DNA of 64,000 nt from Heliocidaris erythrogramma (GCA_025617745.1 CM046853.1:48910934-48974933); one strand, 5' to 3'; shown: positions 1 through 15,200, counted from the first letter of the stretch. Numbers and translations are program-made. The notes: a model not told the origin generated them from the letters alone.

Positions 1-3000
1 GTAAAAGAACAAAAACAAATGGGGAAATATGTTTGTATATAGCGCTTACTACGCAAAACCTTCATTAATTGATTTTCCTTTTTACCTCTCGACTTTGTAC
101 GAAAGTTTAATTCCTATGTAAAATAATTAAAATTATGATATCAGTAATTGTTAAATGAATTATTGGTTTCTTAAGAAAAATAGAAATAATATCTACAACT
201 AATCCGTGTTGTGCATAACATACTGAGTCCAATGTCAAATCTCATCAGTTATGTGTCTTTGGTCAAAATTCCAGACACTGTCTTATGTCAACATGAATTA
301 CATTTCGCTTGTAGGTCTAGTGCATCGCAAGACCATTTTGAATAGGGCTTGTTGTGGGACTAGATTTGATTTGTGCAACACTTATACAAACGCACACAAA
401 CGCAAAGGAAATAGATATTAAAATGTTACTCAGATTTTAAAGTATGACGAAAAGAAGCCACAAAAACAACGATTAGGAGACATCTTGAAATACAATTTAG
501 ACGAAAATAAAGCCGGATAAATGAGCTTAAAGAGACGATATAATTGACGGGACAATGCCACAGCCATATCTATACCAATATAAATCTGTGCAAACGCAGT
601 TACAAGACTATATTTGGCTTCATTATCTAATAATGGACAAGCCCTAAAGTTGTCAGTCGCAATGGGATTAGTTTCCTATACAGTTTGTCCTGGTAAATTT
701 ATCCGTGTTTGTTTGCCTAATAAGACGTAGGAACTATCAATATTTGAGCAACATCATCATTTATATACTTTATATATCTTTATTTTTTCTCTTTAATTGT
801 CGCGAATGTATCCTCACAATACGATATATCTTTTGTAAAAAACTCTGTGTATGTGTGGCAGTGTGTGAGTGCGTGTGTTTTTTTTTTGTGTGTGTGTATC
901 AGATAAGGGCATTGGGATTCAGTTCCTTAATTTAATATCTTGTATATTTGAATCAAGAATATAATGCAAGGTGTGATCATTTCCACGATCAGCGGTATGT
1001 GTATATGGAAATATAACATAATTTCAGATATGCCCCCTTTTTTATTTCAACGGCACGCGCGAAATATCTATATTGCAAACAGTCACGCACCTCTGCTTGT
1101 ATTCACACCTGCTCAATTCCAATAACCTAGACGTAGACAAGAATTGAGACACATTGGTAGGAAACCGAGGGTGAATGTTGCCTCACCAAACCTAATATCT
1201 CCCCCTCGGAGTTGTGAGATGATAATAAAGGGGTGTGCGATTGAGAATTTAAAGAGAGTAATGTTAATGAAAGTTCAGGAGAATTTCCTTTGAAAGGTGA
1301 TGTTAATTGCAAATGTCGCAGTAAAGACGTACCACTCTCTGCCATTTAAAAAAATTAAATCCCCAAGTTGTCAAAATCTGTCAGGACTTACTAGAGTCAA
1401 AGCTTTGTTGATGAATGGTTATAAGTCCACGCGTGAGGCTAAAGAGCATCAATGTAGAGGCGAGAGTATCTTTCTGTATATCTAGTAATCAAAATATTAA
1501 AAATCTTTCAAATTTATTTCGAGGAGTTTCCGATATTGTAGAGCTTAACATACTTTAGTAACAGGTTCCCCTAATTATTATCTGTAAATCAGTTCCCACT
1601 TGGCACGAACTACAGCACATGGGAAAGATCATGCCGATAATAATGCCAAAAGTCAAGACCCATGAGGAACGAATTTGCAGCCACCGTAGGGACTTCACAT
1701 TATCGTATTTCAGCCAGTTAAAATGCTAAATAACAGCACTGAACATCGACCAAACTGAAAAACTATACTAACTGCAGAACCAGAGTTAAAAATAAAATCA
1801 AAGTTGGAGGTCAACCCTAACCCGCTCCTCCCCTCTTTGCTAAGAGCCGACGCTACCGCGACCATTTGAAGTAAATGACTGAAGTCTCCAAGAATTATAC
1901 GTCAGAAAACCAAGGTCGTGGCTCCTTCGATCCTGAGGAAAAAGATGATCCGCGTCTATACCGCCTATCATTGATTGTTGTATAGTTGACATTCTGAAGA
2001 CGAATGCTTACCATCGTCAACACTTATCAATATTCATGTCCACTGCTTGGCGACGAAGTCCTTTGTTGCCCAGATGCTATCGGTAAAGTTACGAGTATCT
2101 TTGAACTGATGAATAGCACTTTAATAAAATATAAAGAACATCAGTCATAGGGTGGTCATCGTAATTACAACTCCCTGACTTAACTTTATAGTGTTTGGGG
2201 TATAAAATAATCAAACGTACACTGTTTTGGCCATTCAGCTGGTCACTGATATCAAGAAAGAAAAGCGCCACAGTGGAACAGCCCACGGCATGACTGTAAA
2301 TCCATAAATTTGTAAGCTGCCCACCGACTCACCCACCGACTCACCCACCACTCCTCCCCCTCCAGATAGAGCAGTCGACCCAGTACTCTCTCAAAATAAG
2401 TGGGATTTTTGTTCAGGATGAATATGCATTAACGTCAAAAGTCATCTAATTTCATTTTGATGTCAATGTCAATGGATTCCCTGTTCTCTAAGCACATAGC
2501 TTGCAAATCATATTTATGATAGTGATTGAATAACCCCAAAAGGGATGTGATTGATATTAGAAGTTGTCAGACGGCCCTTCCTTTGATCGTGTTGATGCAA
2601 ATTTCTGTACAAACTTTCTGACCATATCAACCATTGGCAGAAATATTGATTGAGAATTTCATCAATAGGCCTCCTAAGGTCACATAGCCTTTCTGTTAAT
2701 AGTTGACATGAAAAGCCAAGATATAATATTGAAATCTCGTTTTTTCACCCACACTTGCATACCCTATAGTTCCATTACTGTCGATTAAAAGATATGTTTG
2801 AAACCCTCTTTCCTAAATAAATCCTCCAATTGTGACTGTACAAAATTATATAGTTTGACATGAGTTATTGGAATTTATCAGTTAATGAAGCAGATATACC
2901 TACCCACCTCAAAATTGGACATGAATATTACTTAAGATTTCCAAATTTCCTGCTTATGTGATTCATATAGATCACAGGGGTGTGTATCTGAAAAATTAGA

Positions 3001-5000
3001 AAGTCATGATTTCTATCCATTTCGTCAATATCATTCTCCATCCGAGTTTTCTTCCTCTGTAATTCATTATGTAAATAAATGAGCTTTTACATATTGCAAT
3101 TGACTCTTAAAAAACGAATAGTTTGGTTCCAGAACATGCTACATCCATAAAACTGGGTTCTGAGCAAAATCGGGAATTTCAATTCTCCTATTTTGCATTA
3201 TTGATTTGAAATGAAGTTTGGTCATTTCGTACTACTGTGTAATTGCCTCATAAAGATTCTTTGAAAAGAAGAAAATGACTTACTTTACTGACTCTTAGAA
3301 CCGACTACAGTTTCAGATCGTTTTTTTTTTTATTTAAAGACGCTTCTAGGACAAAGAAGATTATACACTCTATTTTATTCATGAGAATTTATGTTTAAAA
3401 CAATCGAAAAATATTGTAATGATAGTACCTCAATGCTAATGGACCATTAATTTATTAATTCTTAATGTTTTAAAGGCGCAAAAAAATCATCATCTTTCAA
3501 TTTCAATCGGTTGTAGCGATGTCAAATTATGTTTTAAGCTGTGTACATATCAAAAAGTCATGTTTTTCATTCGGTAAATCATGTGTGGGTAATACGAATA
3601 AGATTTGTTGACTGTGGAGGTTTAGTCTGTGACTGACATATTGAAGTAAATCCAGGGGAATACTTGGAAGGCTAAAAGTTCCTACGCACTTCTCCCTACG
3701 GACAGGAAAGGCAATAAAACATGAATAAAGTATAATACAAAGAACTGGAAGGTTAACCTGTCAAACCAGGGCGTTTCTCGCTCCCCAAAAGGAACAAAAT
3801 GAATGAAGAAATGATGTTGATTTTACCGAAAGCCATAGAAATATGTGCTTGCAAACTACCGATTTAATATAACGTCATGTCTTTAGAAAAAAAAACTTTG
3901 GACATTCTATCGTATATTTTCGTGGCGGCGTTATAACCATGGAGGAAAATTGACAGTTTTCAGTAGTACAGGTTAATGGGTAGAACATATAATTTCATTT
4001 TAGTCTTTAAAATATTCACCCTTAATCTATCCCTGCTAAGCAGACCGCTAAGAAGGCAATCCTCCAACTTTAGATAACATAATTTACTTATTTTTCTTCA
4101 AATAAGAAGCGATGTTGCTCGAAGTAATAATAGTGATAGTTTTTCTGAATCTAGATTAATGTACAAGATATCTTTTTAAAACAAATGAATTGAAACATCT
4201 CACACATAAATTAATTCGTGTCTTTCCAAAGATTTTTTTTTTCCCCCAGCATACTGGTTTTAATTTTCATCACGTGAAATCTCCTATATAGCTCCACCAC
4301 TTTACACATCTATCCATACAGACCATCCATATTTATGCATTTTGGACAAAATCAGAATAAGAATAACATTTAAACGCGATGCATAATCAAAAAGCAATTT
4401 TATGTGGATGGCATAATTTACAATTTTGTGAAATGGACTGTAAATAAAATCATGATAGATAATAGAGTTAATTTTATGCGAATAACTTGATGACTTATTT
4501 CCCCACGGGAATTTCTCTAATTAGTTTATCACCCTTTCTCCGATTTGCCGCGATGCCAATTGCTTGCTCAGTTGCATAATTACAGTGTGTGAATTTAAAT
4601 CACAGTTAACAAATGCTGAAGTAATTTTTATCCACCGACATAATATACTCAAGAACCGCCTTGAACGTTATCTAATTATTTAATTATAAAACATCTCGCC
4701 TGGACGTCACTCGTTTAACGTTTTCAATAGTTAATAGTTCATTTAAATACCTAGTTTATCTATCTTACAATGATATTGATAATACCGGTAATGATTTGGG
4801 TTATTTGTGTTATGTGTTATTTTTTATTTGTGTTATGCTCCTTATACTTGAGTTGAAAACACCTTTAATCTGTATCCTTCTTCAGTCCATAATATTTTTT
4901 ATAGGAATGCAGTTACCATGGTCACGTGGCCAATCTAGTGTATGTACATGTTCAGCAGAGTGTACAATTTGAATCAATATGTTTTCAAATCAACAGGTGT
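1..5000. other. AT-rich non-coding sequence, no gene seen
   Basis: There is no convincing exon. Small features are a T/GT low-complexity run at about 858-898, a 12-base direct repeat (CCACCGACTCAC) at 2321-2350, and T-runs near 3321 and 4232. The short open frames here have no recognisable protein character. Confidence 0.5.
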
Positions 5001-5033
5001 AATGCTGTAAATGTTATAATGCTGTAACCCATC

Positions 5034-5510
5034 ATGTCTTGCCACTTTTCAACCCTCCTTCCCCTTCCTTTCATCCTGTTTTCATATCTCCTCTCCCCCT
5101 TTCTTATCTTCCATAAACTAATATCGTATTTTCTATCCCTCTCCTTCTTGTATGCTTTTCTTTTCCCTCCTCCCTACATCTGCCACCTTTTACCCATCAC
5201 TCTCTTCTTTACAGTCTTGTCTCCACCTCCTTTACTATGTTTGTGTTCCCTCCAATCTTTTCATCTGCTTTTCCCTTGCCTATAACTACCCAACAACTGG
5301 TTTCATCTGCCTTATGCCGCCTTCTGACGTTGTGTGTTTTCTTTTTCTTGTGTGCTGTATTTAGTATTTATTTCTGATTTTATATGAATTTATAGCATGT
5401 TAAATTGATAGTTTATATATTGGCAGAAACAGTCGGAAATGATTTTTATGCCAAACGTGTCTTTATTTTTGCATAATCAATAAATGTGAATTGAATTCAT
5501 GTAAATTGAA
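5034..5510 (+). mobile_element. Possible 3' untranslated end of a dead non-LTR retrotransposon
   Basis: A long C/T-rich stretch (5040-5280) is followed by an AT-rich end containing AATAAATGTGAATTGAATT. The order resembles the better-supported non-LTR tail at 23160-23915. No coding remnant is readable. Confidence 0.3.
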
Positions 5511-5682
5511 TAGTTTATATTCTCATAAGTTATTATTACAATAAAAAACCCACTAAAATCACTTTTATACACTTTTATATTTTAAAAATTGTTCTAAGTC
5601 ACATGTTTGAAGATTTTGCTAGTACTTTATACCTTAATGGTAAAATACACGTCTGGTAGCCAAAATTGAATGAAGAATAATA

Positions 5683-5850
5683 TTGGGTATTTTTATAGCG
5701 CTCATATCCACCACGTATATAAGGTGCTCAAGGCGCTCCAATATTACCCCGGCTCTAGCTAGGCTACCGAATTCGGTGCTCAGAGCATTTAAGGAATTCC
5801 TTCCTACCGGTACCCATTTAAAACCTGGGTTGAGAGTGGCAATTAGAATG
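5683..5850 (-). mobile_element. SINE 3'-body fragment
   Basis: Read on the minus strand, it has CACTCTCAACCCAGGTTT, a TACCGGTAGGAAGG segment, GGTAGCCTAGCTAGAGCCGG and GGTAATATTGG. The SINE at 56979 shares the ACCCAGGT...GTAGCTCGGCTAAAGCCGG...GTAAT order. The tRNA head is missing. Confidence 0.6.
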
Positions 5851-7319
5851 ATACTTGTTGAATAGGTTCTCATTCTAGCTCCATTTGTCTCAAAATATCA
5901 ATATATGCCAAATAATTTTCTATTTCCCCATAATTGGCAGTGCATTTTAGAAGTACATCGGTCAAATCTGTCTACGCCAAAGCTCAAATCACATTATAGA
6001 TTTGTTTTAATTTTGGTAATATATATATTTATGAGGCATTCTCAAGCTTTCATTTTTCCTCAAGAAATCGTATGCAAGAATTAATCAATCATTACCTATA
6101 ACCATTTTGACCTTGGCAAAATGTACAGTAAACCTGAAACGACTCGAAATAAAGTTCGCCATAAAGGCCTAAAATCCTTAATCATAGAATACTCTACGCC
6201 ATGTATTCCCTGAATAACCCTCGTCATCTTGACTGATTCAAATATCCGTTTCAAGGAGATTTTGAAGGAAGGCGAAGAACCACGATGGCGATGAGTATAT
6301 CCTCCCAGTATTCATAAATACATACTGTCAATCACTTCGCCTCGAGTATGTATTTGAATAATTACCCTCGGACATTTGGCCCAAAGCATGATCGTCTTAT
6401 ACAAACTCCACGATGCTATACTGTAATGGGATACATTCGTCTGGCGTTGTATTAACGTCTTCGGAGGCATAAGATAACGAAGTATTACAGAACGGGGCGG
6501 GTTACTTCTGTTTTATGCTTATTGCATACGGGGCGTAATTTGCCTGACGTATAGGTCTACGTCAGCGACCGGCGTGGCAAAGACGTGAATGCAAAATGAA
6601 CAACGCTAACATTGCTTTGTTTTACTGGCATATGCACTCACAGCCTTCACTTACTTAATTAGCGCAAGTAATAGCGCAATTGTAATGACGCCTCATATGT
6701 AACGGGTATAAAAGGATCGGGTAAACTTTTTGAGTGATTTTCCTCTGAGTTTGTCTTCGATACCCTTTTTCTGATAAAGAAATGGGTCAAGATATGCACA
6801 GATTGTTGTAGGTGTAGATATAACCACATCATTCTGATAGAAAATTCACCTCGTGAAAGCATTGGTTGTGGCTTCTGTTGACGGCTTGTAACTTGAGTTA
6901 AAGGACCGTGACCAGTACTCTTAATACCGAGGTAGAAAACCTAGAAAAAAGGTGAGAAAGTGGATCAGGTGACGCAGTAAAAAGGGGGACTTCTCAGAAT
7001 ATATCGTAAAAATGTGAATATCGTATTCGCTGACCTCTATAACATGTAGAATAGATTGCTGGAGGAAGATTAAATCATTTCATAAAGACATCTACTCTTT
7101 CATCATGGAGAGTATATAGAGCCGGCAGATCATTGTATTTTTCTTTTCGGTGATCTTTTGGAATCCCGTCTTCAATCAAATGCCTATTTGTGAGTTAAAT
7201 TTCTGGACGAATCATTTGATTCTGAAGATCAACTCAGCCCATCATTGCATGAATTCCTTTCGGTAACAAAGAAGTTCAATGTACAATCAATGGATAATGT
7301 CATAGTACCATGAATAAGT

Positions 7320-7612
7320 TTTGAATAGTTTTCCTAAAGTCCATTCTTCCTGCCTGTGTGATCTTAAAACGTAAATAGATTCGGGATCACTTATTATGAT
7401 CTAACGACACTGGTTTGGAAAACTTTTACGAAAGTCTAATCTTCCTATCATTCCTGTAAATTTGAAGGGTAAAAAGATTTGGGATCAATAAAATAAACCA
7501 ACGACACTGGTTTGGAAAACTTTTATATACCAGAGTGTAAACTTCATATCCTTGTTGTAATCTTAAAAGAAATAGAGTCGGGGTTAATAATAGGGAATAA
7601 TTGAGTGATCGC
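7320..7612 (+). repeat. Imperfect ~110-bp tandem repeat, about 2.5 units
   Basis: The segment CGACACTGGTTTGGAAAAC occurs at about 7406 and 7502. Each is followed by TTTTA, a diverged stretch with CTT..TATC..TTCCTGTAA or CTTGTTGTAATCTTAAA, and GGGATCA/GGGTTAATAATAG. A third, more diverged unit precedes them from about 7320. Confidence 0.6.
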
Positions 7613-8201
7613 ATATCTATTGTTTCCGAATGGTGCCAGAAAGTCTAAAATGCATGCTCAACAAATGTCTTTAGAAAATTATCATAAAATCTATAATACC
7701 TTATGAGAAAATCCTAATATTTCCAAAGCAGGCTTCAAATATTACTAAAGACCAGTCTATTCCATGATATTCAAGAAAATGTCTGCTAGGTCAACAGATT
7801 GATTTAAAATCGATCCGAACATCACCTGCATGCGTTAGCTATTGCGCGTGTGTCTCTACTATAGAAAAGGTGATAGTCCACTTTCAGGCTGTACTCTTCT
7901 AATTAACCTATTCCGTTCATATCTGCTGCATATGTACTGTATTCTTCATTCATTTTTGAAAAAAAAGAAAAAGAAAATACATTTTTACTCATTAATCTGT
8001 TATGTCGGAAGGAGGGATTTAAGGGTTTCAGTGCTCAAGTTCGCTTTCTGCTCCCAGGCACAGATGACATAATCAATTAATGATGAGCAAAAAAACTTAC
8101 GTCCAAACAATATGGCTTAACAAAGTTAACCTTTCTCTTTTTATGACTCTAACCCTAACGCTATATTACAGCACCCTATAGAACATGCATGGTCATGAGT
8201 C

Positions 8202-9257
8202 CAGTGGCGGATCCAGGAAGGGGCGCCAATTTTTCTGTTTTGTGATTTTTGTTTTTTACTCTTCGGATCACCATAAATATAGCCCGGGCTTTTCACAAAT
8301 TTTCTTTGGTTTCATTAAGAAATATATCGTTAATAGTATAGCACACCACATTTTATTGTAAGAAGCGATATGTCTGCTTATGATGAATACACCATGTGAG
8401 AAATAACTAAACGTGTGTGTGGCTTTTCTTTCTTCATTTTACTGAGTGTGCGGGTGTGTGCGGGCGCGTATGGGCGTGTGGGTGTGTGCGGGCGTGTGTG
8501 TGTGTGTGTGGGCGGGTGTGTGTGTGTGTATGCGTAACTGTATGTGTGCTGTAATATGTGTGTCATGTTTAATTTTGTTTGGGATGGTTTGAGCGTTATT
8601 TGTATCTGCAAAGACTGAATGAATACCCCTATTCAAAATGTTTTGTTCAAACAACACAATCATAAATATAAGGGAATACATTGTCGCAAGTTGATTTTTA
8701 CACTCTCGCAAACAATGCCCCCTGTTCATCCAAGCGTAAACACATACCACACCAAAATGGTACCAAATGATGCGGGATAAGATACTTTTTCAAAATATGT
8801 ATAATAATTTTGTGTTCATAACTGAGTTTTAAAAAAAATAGCAATTTATTAAGTGTGGACCTCTTTTTGACTCACACGGTAGTTCAATGCACTGACTGCT
8901 TTTCAATTATTTGGACGCAACACTGCACTGTATGTAACAGGAGTGAGTGCAGGGAGGGGAGAGTTTCCCCCTTCCCGTGCGAAGCGCGAAAACTCAGGTA
9001 TAATTATTAACTATTATCATTCAATATCAATAAATGTGCTTCAATTTGAAGGTATTGAATTTCCCTCACAAACAGCCCATTCCCGGTACGTCAATCATTT
9101 ACAGACAATGGTTGAGTTAGAGCTTTTCCTCTAAAAGGGCTCTTAAAATTCGACTTTTGCACATGATAAAATCCTTATCGTGGGATACCCCCTCCCACAC
9201 CCTCCCCCGGTCCCTCGCCGCTGGCACCCCTATTTCAAATTCCTGGATCCACCACTG
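8202..9257. mobile_element. TIR element starting CAGTGGCGGATCCAGG (about 1.06 kb)
   Basis: The left end CAGTGGCGGATCCAGGAA is inverted at the right end, where the minus strand reads CAGTGGTGGATCCAGGAA (9257 back to 9240). GGGGCGCC and GGGGTGCC follow just inside each end. No transposase is readable. Inside are a GT/GC-rich microsatellite (8444-8530) and, at 8890-8995, a GGGAG...CGAAGCGCGAAA unit that also occurs in the 49505-51155 element. A clear target duplication is not seen. Confidence 0.65.
8444..8531. repeat. GT-rich microsatellite with GGGC interruptions
   Basis: This is a GTGTGTGCGGGCGTGTG-type run. The reading frames of about 100 codons on the minus strand here translate this tract only. 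Confidence 0.9.
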
Positions 9258-12200
9258 AATGACTGTAGTCTATATACGATGGCACTATAGGTTAGAAGTA
9301 ACGACGGCTTTAGCACGCGCCCATGTTTGTTTATTGGAAAGTACAACGTAATTTAGAGTTCATAATCGTAAATAATGGGAAACTATACTAAATACCACCC
9401 TTCGTATCATATTGTCTATCATCAAATCATATTGCACTCCATCTGTCTTTATGCGAATTTCTTTCTCTTTGTCGTATTTGTGAAAGGATGGTGGCAACGA
9501 AACTAATATTGAAGGGCACTGACTTGATAGGTTTCTATGCTTGGGATTAAAACTTCAAAGACACGTCAGAGGTTTGTGTCTGACGAAGCTCCTTCCTTTC
9601 CATCCCCATTACGTCACATCGCCGGCTAACGGGCTCCAAAATGAATCAATATTTATGAAAATGTTGACAAAATAACTACATTATTAGGTCTCATAAATCT
9701 CCGTGACGTACTATACCTGATAGAAGCCATATGCAACTTTAAGTATCAGTCTCGAGTATAGAGATATGGGGTACATAATTATTACGCAGCACATTCAATG
9801 AGCTGAGATTTCATCCATTCCTCTTACAGCCATCTTTGATATTGGTTCTGAAATAAAAGCCTGATTTCAAATTATGGTTGTGCCAATACCATTTAATGAT
9901 TGATTTACACCTGTGTAACCGAGATACATCCATCTTCGAAATTTTTGTACGATAAAGGAAAACGTTCTAAAGCTGGATGTTGACAATTAACATAGGCCGA
10001 TTTCGCGCTCTAATTTTTCAAGGAAAGTGCATTTACTGAGGGCCCAAATGATAACGTATTGAGAGTCATTATTATGACTAACCACATAAATTGGACATTA
10101 TGCATCCGTGCAAAAACATAGCAGGCAGCTACACAGGTTCCCACCTGTCTTTCCTATAAACGACCACATTTTGGATCAATAATTGTTTGTATTGAACTCA
10201 CTTTCGAAGGGCCCCAATTCAGCAAAGAAAAGGGAGAAAATGGTCAATGTCGTCTTATTCGGGCGCCTCATTGAACACGTAAACCTTATCAAAAGCGATT
10301 GATTCAGGCGGTCTCTCGAAATGATTTAAACTATCAGGGAAAAATTGGCTGGTAAGTGATGAGGCGTGGGCGCCAATACCGTGTATGATCGTGGGGAAAG
10401 CTGTGAAGGTAAATCGGAGATGAGTGGATTGGGGGCTTCAAGTTACGATCTCCCTATGAAGAGGGGGATCTCTCTCATCACTGCATTCTCCACCATGTTC
10501 AATATATTTCACGTCGACGTATTTCACCCTAAAGGGGTTTTCAGATGCTATGTGAAACCATCAATGGCATGAACATTCAATGTGCGTATTCTGCACTATC
10601 CTAAGAATTCAATAATACAATGAGGATACGTGAGTGAATGTGATTGCATTCGCCCAGCGAAGCTCTATACGATGCGATATCTCTTTTTTTCAGTAATTAC
10701 AAACTTTATTTGCTGCTTGTGTTTCCCTTAATTAACACGACTTCATGGAATCATATATAAGCCATATATAAAACGTTAGAAGTATTTTTCCCTCCTGTAC
10801 ATACATATAATCATGAACAGTATACTAAAATAGTAGGTACCAATACCTTTTGAAATCTTGAAGGACGTATCATTAACTTCCAACAACTTAAAAATCGCCT
10901 TTCAATCAGCTAAAAAACCACTGTTTAACAATATGAAGGGGTTTGTATGACATTCAAAAGGTGCTTAACCTATTAAAGTATTTAACGGACACTTTTCATA
11001 ATTTGAACGAGCGCTTACGTATGGAAGTAGGGAAGTGTGTGTGGGAACTGGGAAGGTGGCAACGTGCCCCTACCCCCACCCCAGAATTGCCACCCTAGTT
11101 ATATAGCAGTATGAACCGTGAGAGATCCAGAAAACTAACCGGTCTGTTCTATATACAGTTTAAACAGGAGGCCATCGCTGTAAGATCCATCACCCTGTTT
11201 CATTTTTGACGGGTTACGTGTCAAGACGAACCTTGCGTCAAGAAGATTTTGATACCATCGCATAACACAATCCATCTTCTCCGTGTCCCGTCCTCAGCGG
11301 TCCTGTATTGATGAGAACCAGCCGTGCTATATCGTAACTATCTTCCCATTTGCGACGGAAGTCCGTGATGCCCGGATAACTTCGACACGATGATGACGTC
11401 ATCCAAAATAAAGGAAGAAGATAATAAAAAGGATAAAATATACCAGGAATCAGGAAAAGAATGAACAGGGCGTTGATGATGGTTGACTATACCGGATATC
11501 AAACTGAGTTGGTCTAAGAGGGGTAGTTCGTATATGGAAATGAGTGCTTATCAGCGGTAGATACGAACATAGTCATGACTCGTGCTATTTCTATTTTATT
11601 TTTGATTTTCATTTCTCTTAGTTTCTTCTGGGGACTAACCTTTTACTAGGGCATCTATCTGGGGTTTTTATTGAGGTGAATAAAGAAAAATCATCGAACA
11701 GCTGGTGTGACGTTGGACATTTGAGTATGTTTGTATATGACTGGGTGCAGGGGTGTTTACATGAGCCTTGAGAATGTTTAAAAAAGGAACAACGCTTAAC
11801 CTTCAATATTAATTGAACTTAAGAAACTATCGCCAGTTTGTCAGAAATATGTTTGATAAATCCAATTAAGGATTAGGTATATTTCCATTTCCTTTAATTT
11901 TGACTAAATAACTGTTTTGGAATGGATAATGACCACTCTGTTTCTTGATAATGTATAACTTTGTAAATTTGCTAATGCAGTTAAGTATTGGAAGAGTAAA
12001 AAAGATTTATCATTTTCGTGAGCTCATTACTGAAACGTGTTTCGATTCGATTCTCTGACAAAAATTTCGAGTTTCGTGCATTTTACGATGAGATTTCTCT
12101 CTTTGCCTTGCGCTTTTACTTCGAAGTCACGCTTTGAGCGATGGCTCGAGGGGTGGTAGTCGCAATCAATGTATGTGCGATCATGTCCGCCCTGTTACGA

Positions 12201-15200
12201 CCTGCCAGAGGGGATAAAGAACCAGCTTGTCAAGAGCAAAATCTCCGGGAAAGAAGTACGTTTCGGAGGTGAAATAAATGATAACAGTTGGATAAAACAA
12301 TGATGAGGAGTTGACCGTTCCTCATTCGGGGAATGGACATAAGTTTTGCAGTTACCTCAAAGATAACAGTATACTTCCGTGTGCAAAGTTGAAACTAACA
12401 TATAATACAGGATTTTGTTTTCCATGTAAGCTTTATTGTAAGTTGGGATCATGAGTAATAAACGTGTAATTAAAAACGATAATTGGCAAAGCCTCACTAA
12501 CCCTATCTGACTCACTTATTAAAAGTACATGCTACATCTGCATCACTTACTTGGATATAAATTAAAGCTAATTACACTAATTACTCTTTCCTCATTTCAC
12601 GAGAGTTCACGCTATTTGAATCGTGCAGAAAGAATGATTCATTACATATTAATTAGAGTTTCAAGAATTTCAAGAATAATAAAGTAAATAAATTTCTAAA
12701 TTTATATTTCTAAAAAGAATGCTCGAGAGTGTTAAAAACAAATCAAGAAACTTGCATCAAGACCATGTAAGCACATCTACTCTAACATTAAAGTTGGCGC
12801 CTTGTTTCTCCTTTCACTTCTCCAGGAGCTGGTCTTCATGAATACATGTAAACTAGTACCACAAATAAGTGGGAAATTAATGAACTAATTGTCCTAAAGT
12901 GCAATACTATCAAGTCATGTCCGCAGCCACTCTGCTTCGTTTCACCGTGCCATATCACGAGATCTAGGAGATATCTATTGAAAAAGGAAGTCCATTAGTG
13001 TTAGGATAATGATTAAAACGTTAATCATGGGGAAAAGGCCCCACGTCGGAAGGCCATGTATATGATCAAACCGTTTAAGTTTAAGTGCTCTTTGGTTACT
13101 TCGGTAATCTAAACGACATTGGTGTGGAGGAGGACCGAATGCCGCCGCAATGCGTGCCACTTCAGACTCGGGTTGGGATTGTGTCTAAATGTTACTTTAC
13201 ATCATGTACACGGAAAGTTGACTCCAAAATGAATCACTCAGTCTAGCGTGTTCTTTAATGATTACAATTGGAATGAATGCATGTAAATAGTTTCATCTAA
13301 TTGAGGTCGTGTGATGAATCAACACGATTCAAAACCATCTGGATATAGGGAGGTAAAGGAGAAGAAGATTTGGGGGCTAAAATCCCAAAGTTTTCTCTAT
13401 ATTTCCACTTCCTTATTGACAAATAATAAACATCACCGAAACATCTTAAGTTTAATTTGATAAATTAATATTCTCAAGAAAGATATTTAATTATAATTGC
13501 ATGCATATACATGTATTCTTTATCATGATGACATCAACTCTTGCTTTGATAAATGTTCATGAATAATATCGAAATTAACATGAACTGGTAGATATTGAAA
13601 TTATGTACCACTAGAATGCATTACTGAATGGGGAAGAGTGTGTTTTCATAGTAAGCGTGTTGCATCATCCTGCTCCTTGATACACGAGTCTGGAAAAGGC
13701 CACTAAACATAAACAGGTTTAAGTTAAATCATACGTGAGCTTTGAGTAAATAAACCAATTCAAGTATGGAACCAGTAGATTATCTCAGGCAACTTTAAAG
13801 TTCCGTCTTACACACTCGTGATTTGCTACGACATAACGCTTGCTGTGTTTTATTGAGTAAAATAAACATACAATTATTATTGCTTGTCACTCCGACAGAT
13901 CACTTGTTTCAACAACTGTCAAATGGCTTAAACTCTGGCACCAAATTCATCGAGCATTACTTGTTGGAAACGTTGGCGGACCGCTGGTCGTCATTGTATA
14001 CCCAAAGGGGCTCATTTGTGCGCATGCACGGTATGCTTTGCGGGCAAAACGTTTCCCGCCCCTTATATTTCTGGATAAAGGACGTATTAAAAGCAATTCG
14101 TAATGCAGTTCTGCAGAAGTATTTATCAATGGGTTATGGTGACCCACGGCTTGTCATGGCCACTTTGTAAAGATTATTCCTTCTCTGCCGGACGAATACT
14201 TTCATTTCATGGATTGATTGTTATTGCACCTCGTTTGTTAAGATCAAGTCGGGTGTTATTTGTCGAGGGTTTTTTTTTTATATAGGAATCCCCAACAGCT
14301 TCATGTTTACGTTACGTCCACTGAGGAGCTGGTTTCCTACAGATATTTTTTTCAAACCATTGTTATGCTTACAATCGTTACTTTACAGGAAAAACCTTGC
14401 TCTGTCCCTTGCATGATTTTCGTCGAATAGATTTTAAAATACTCCGAAGAAAACTAGAATCTGAAATAACAATCTATTCAACCAAGCAAGGCTAACAAAA
14501 ACTTGACATTTGCGATATTTGATTTCTAATATTCTTTTCACAGCGATTTCAAATAATAATATTGTAATTTTTGATGAGGCAGATTTTTCCGCAAATTTTG
14601 TCCAACCCCCTCCCCCCCCCCCCCCCGGAATGCCCCTAGATATTACAAAATATTAATTCACCATCCAGAGTCTAATGCGTCTCTTATCTAAAATGTAATG
14701 GGAACCTTGATATTTTCCAACTAATTCATCTCTAAGTCTCATTTATGCTTTGTTATACATGTTTTAATTAGATCGTCCATTAATAAAACACGCTTTAGCG
14801 GTCAATATTTTGGTCGATTATTTATGGCTAACTGTAAAATCTGCCCTCTGTTGTCATAAAATTCCCTTCACCTGCTTGAGAGTAGTGTGGAGTCATTAAC
14901 CCATTGATGACTGAGTTCTCTCATTCGCCCTAGGCTTAATACAGGAACCACCCGGACCTGTGTAAGCAATGGGTTAACAAGAAAATTCTCCAACACTGTA
15001 CGTATCAATCTGTGTTAACGACCAATGCTTCAAAAGGGGCCCGCCATAAATGCGAAATTGGCTTGAAAGAATGACGACAGAGGATGAATGGTGTCATACA
15101 GGAAATAACAAATCAATAAAGTCAAGACACGGGATCATGATTTGGTTTTCAAACATATAGCACGGTATTATAGCACCTGCAGGCTAATAAAGCAAACCTA

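Noticed and set aside
8378..8750. Minus-strand open frames of 77 and 103 codons
   Set aside because: Both are dominated by Thr-His and Pro-His repeats from the GT-rich microsatellite.
13823..14170. 115-codon plus-strand open frame
   Set aside because: It starts with no promoter or splice context, has no recognisable domain, and overlaps an open frame on the other strand. This length is expected by chance in 64 kb.
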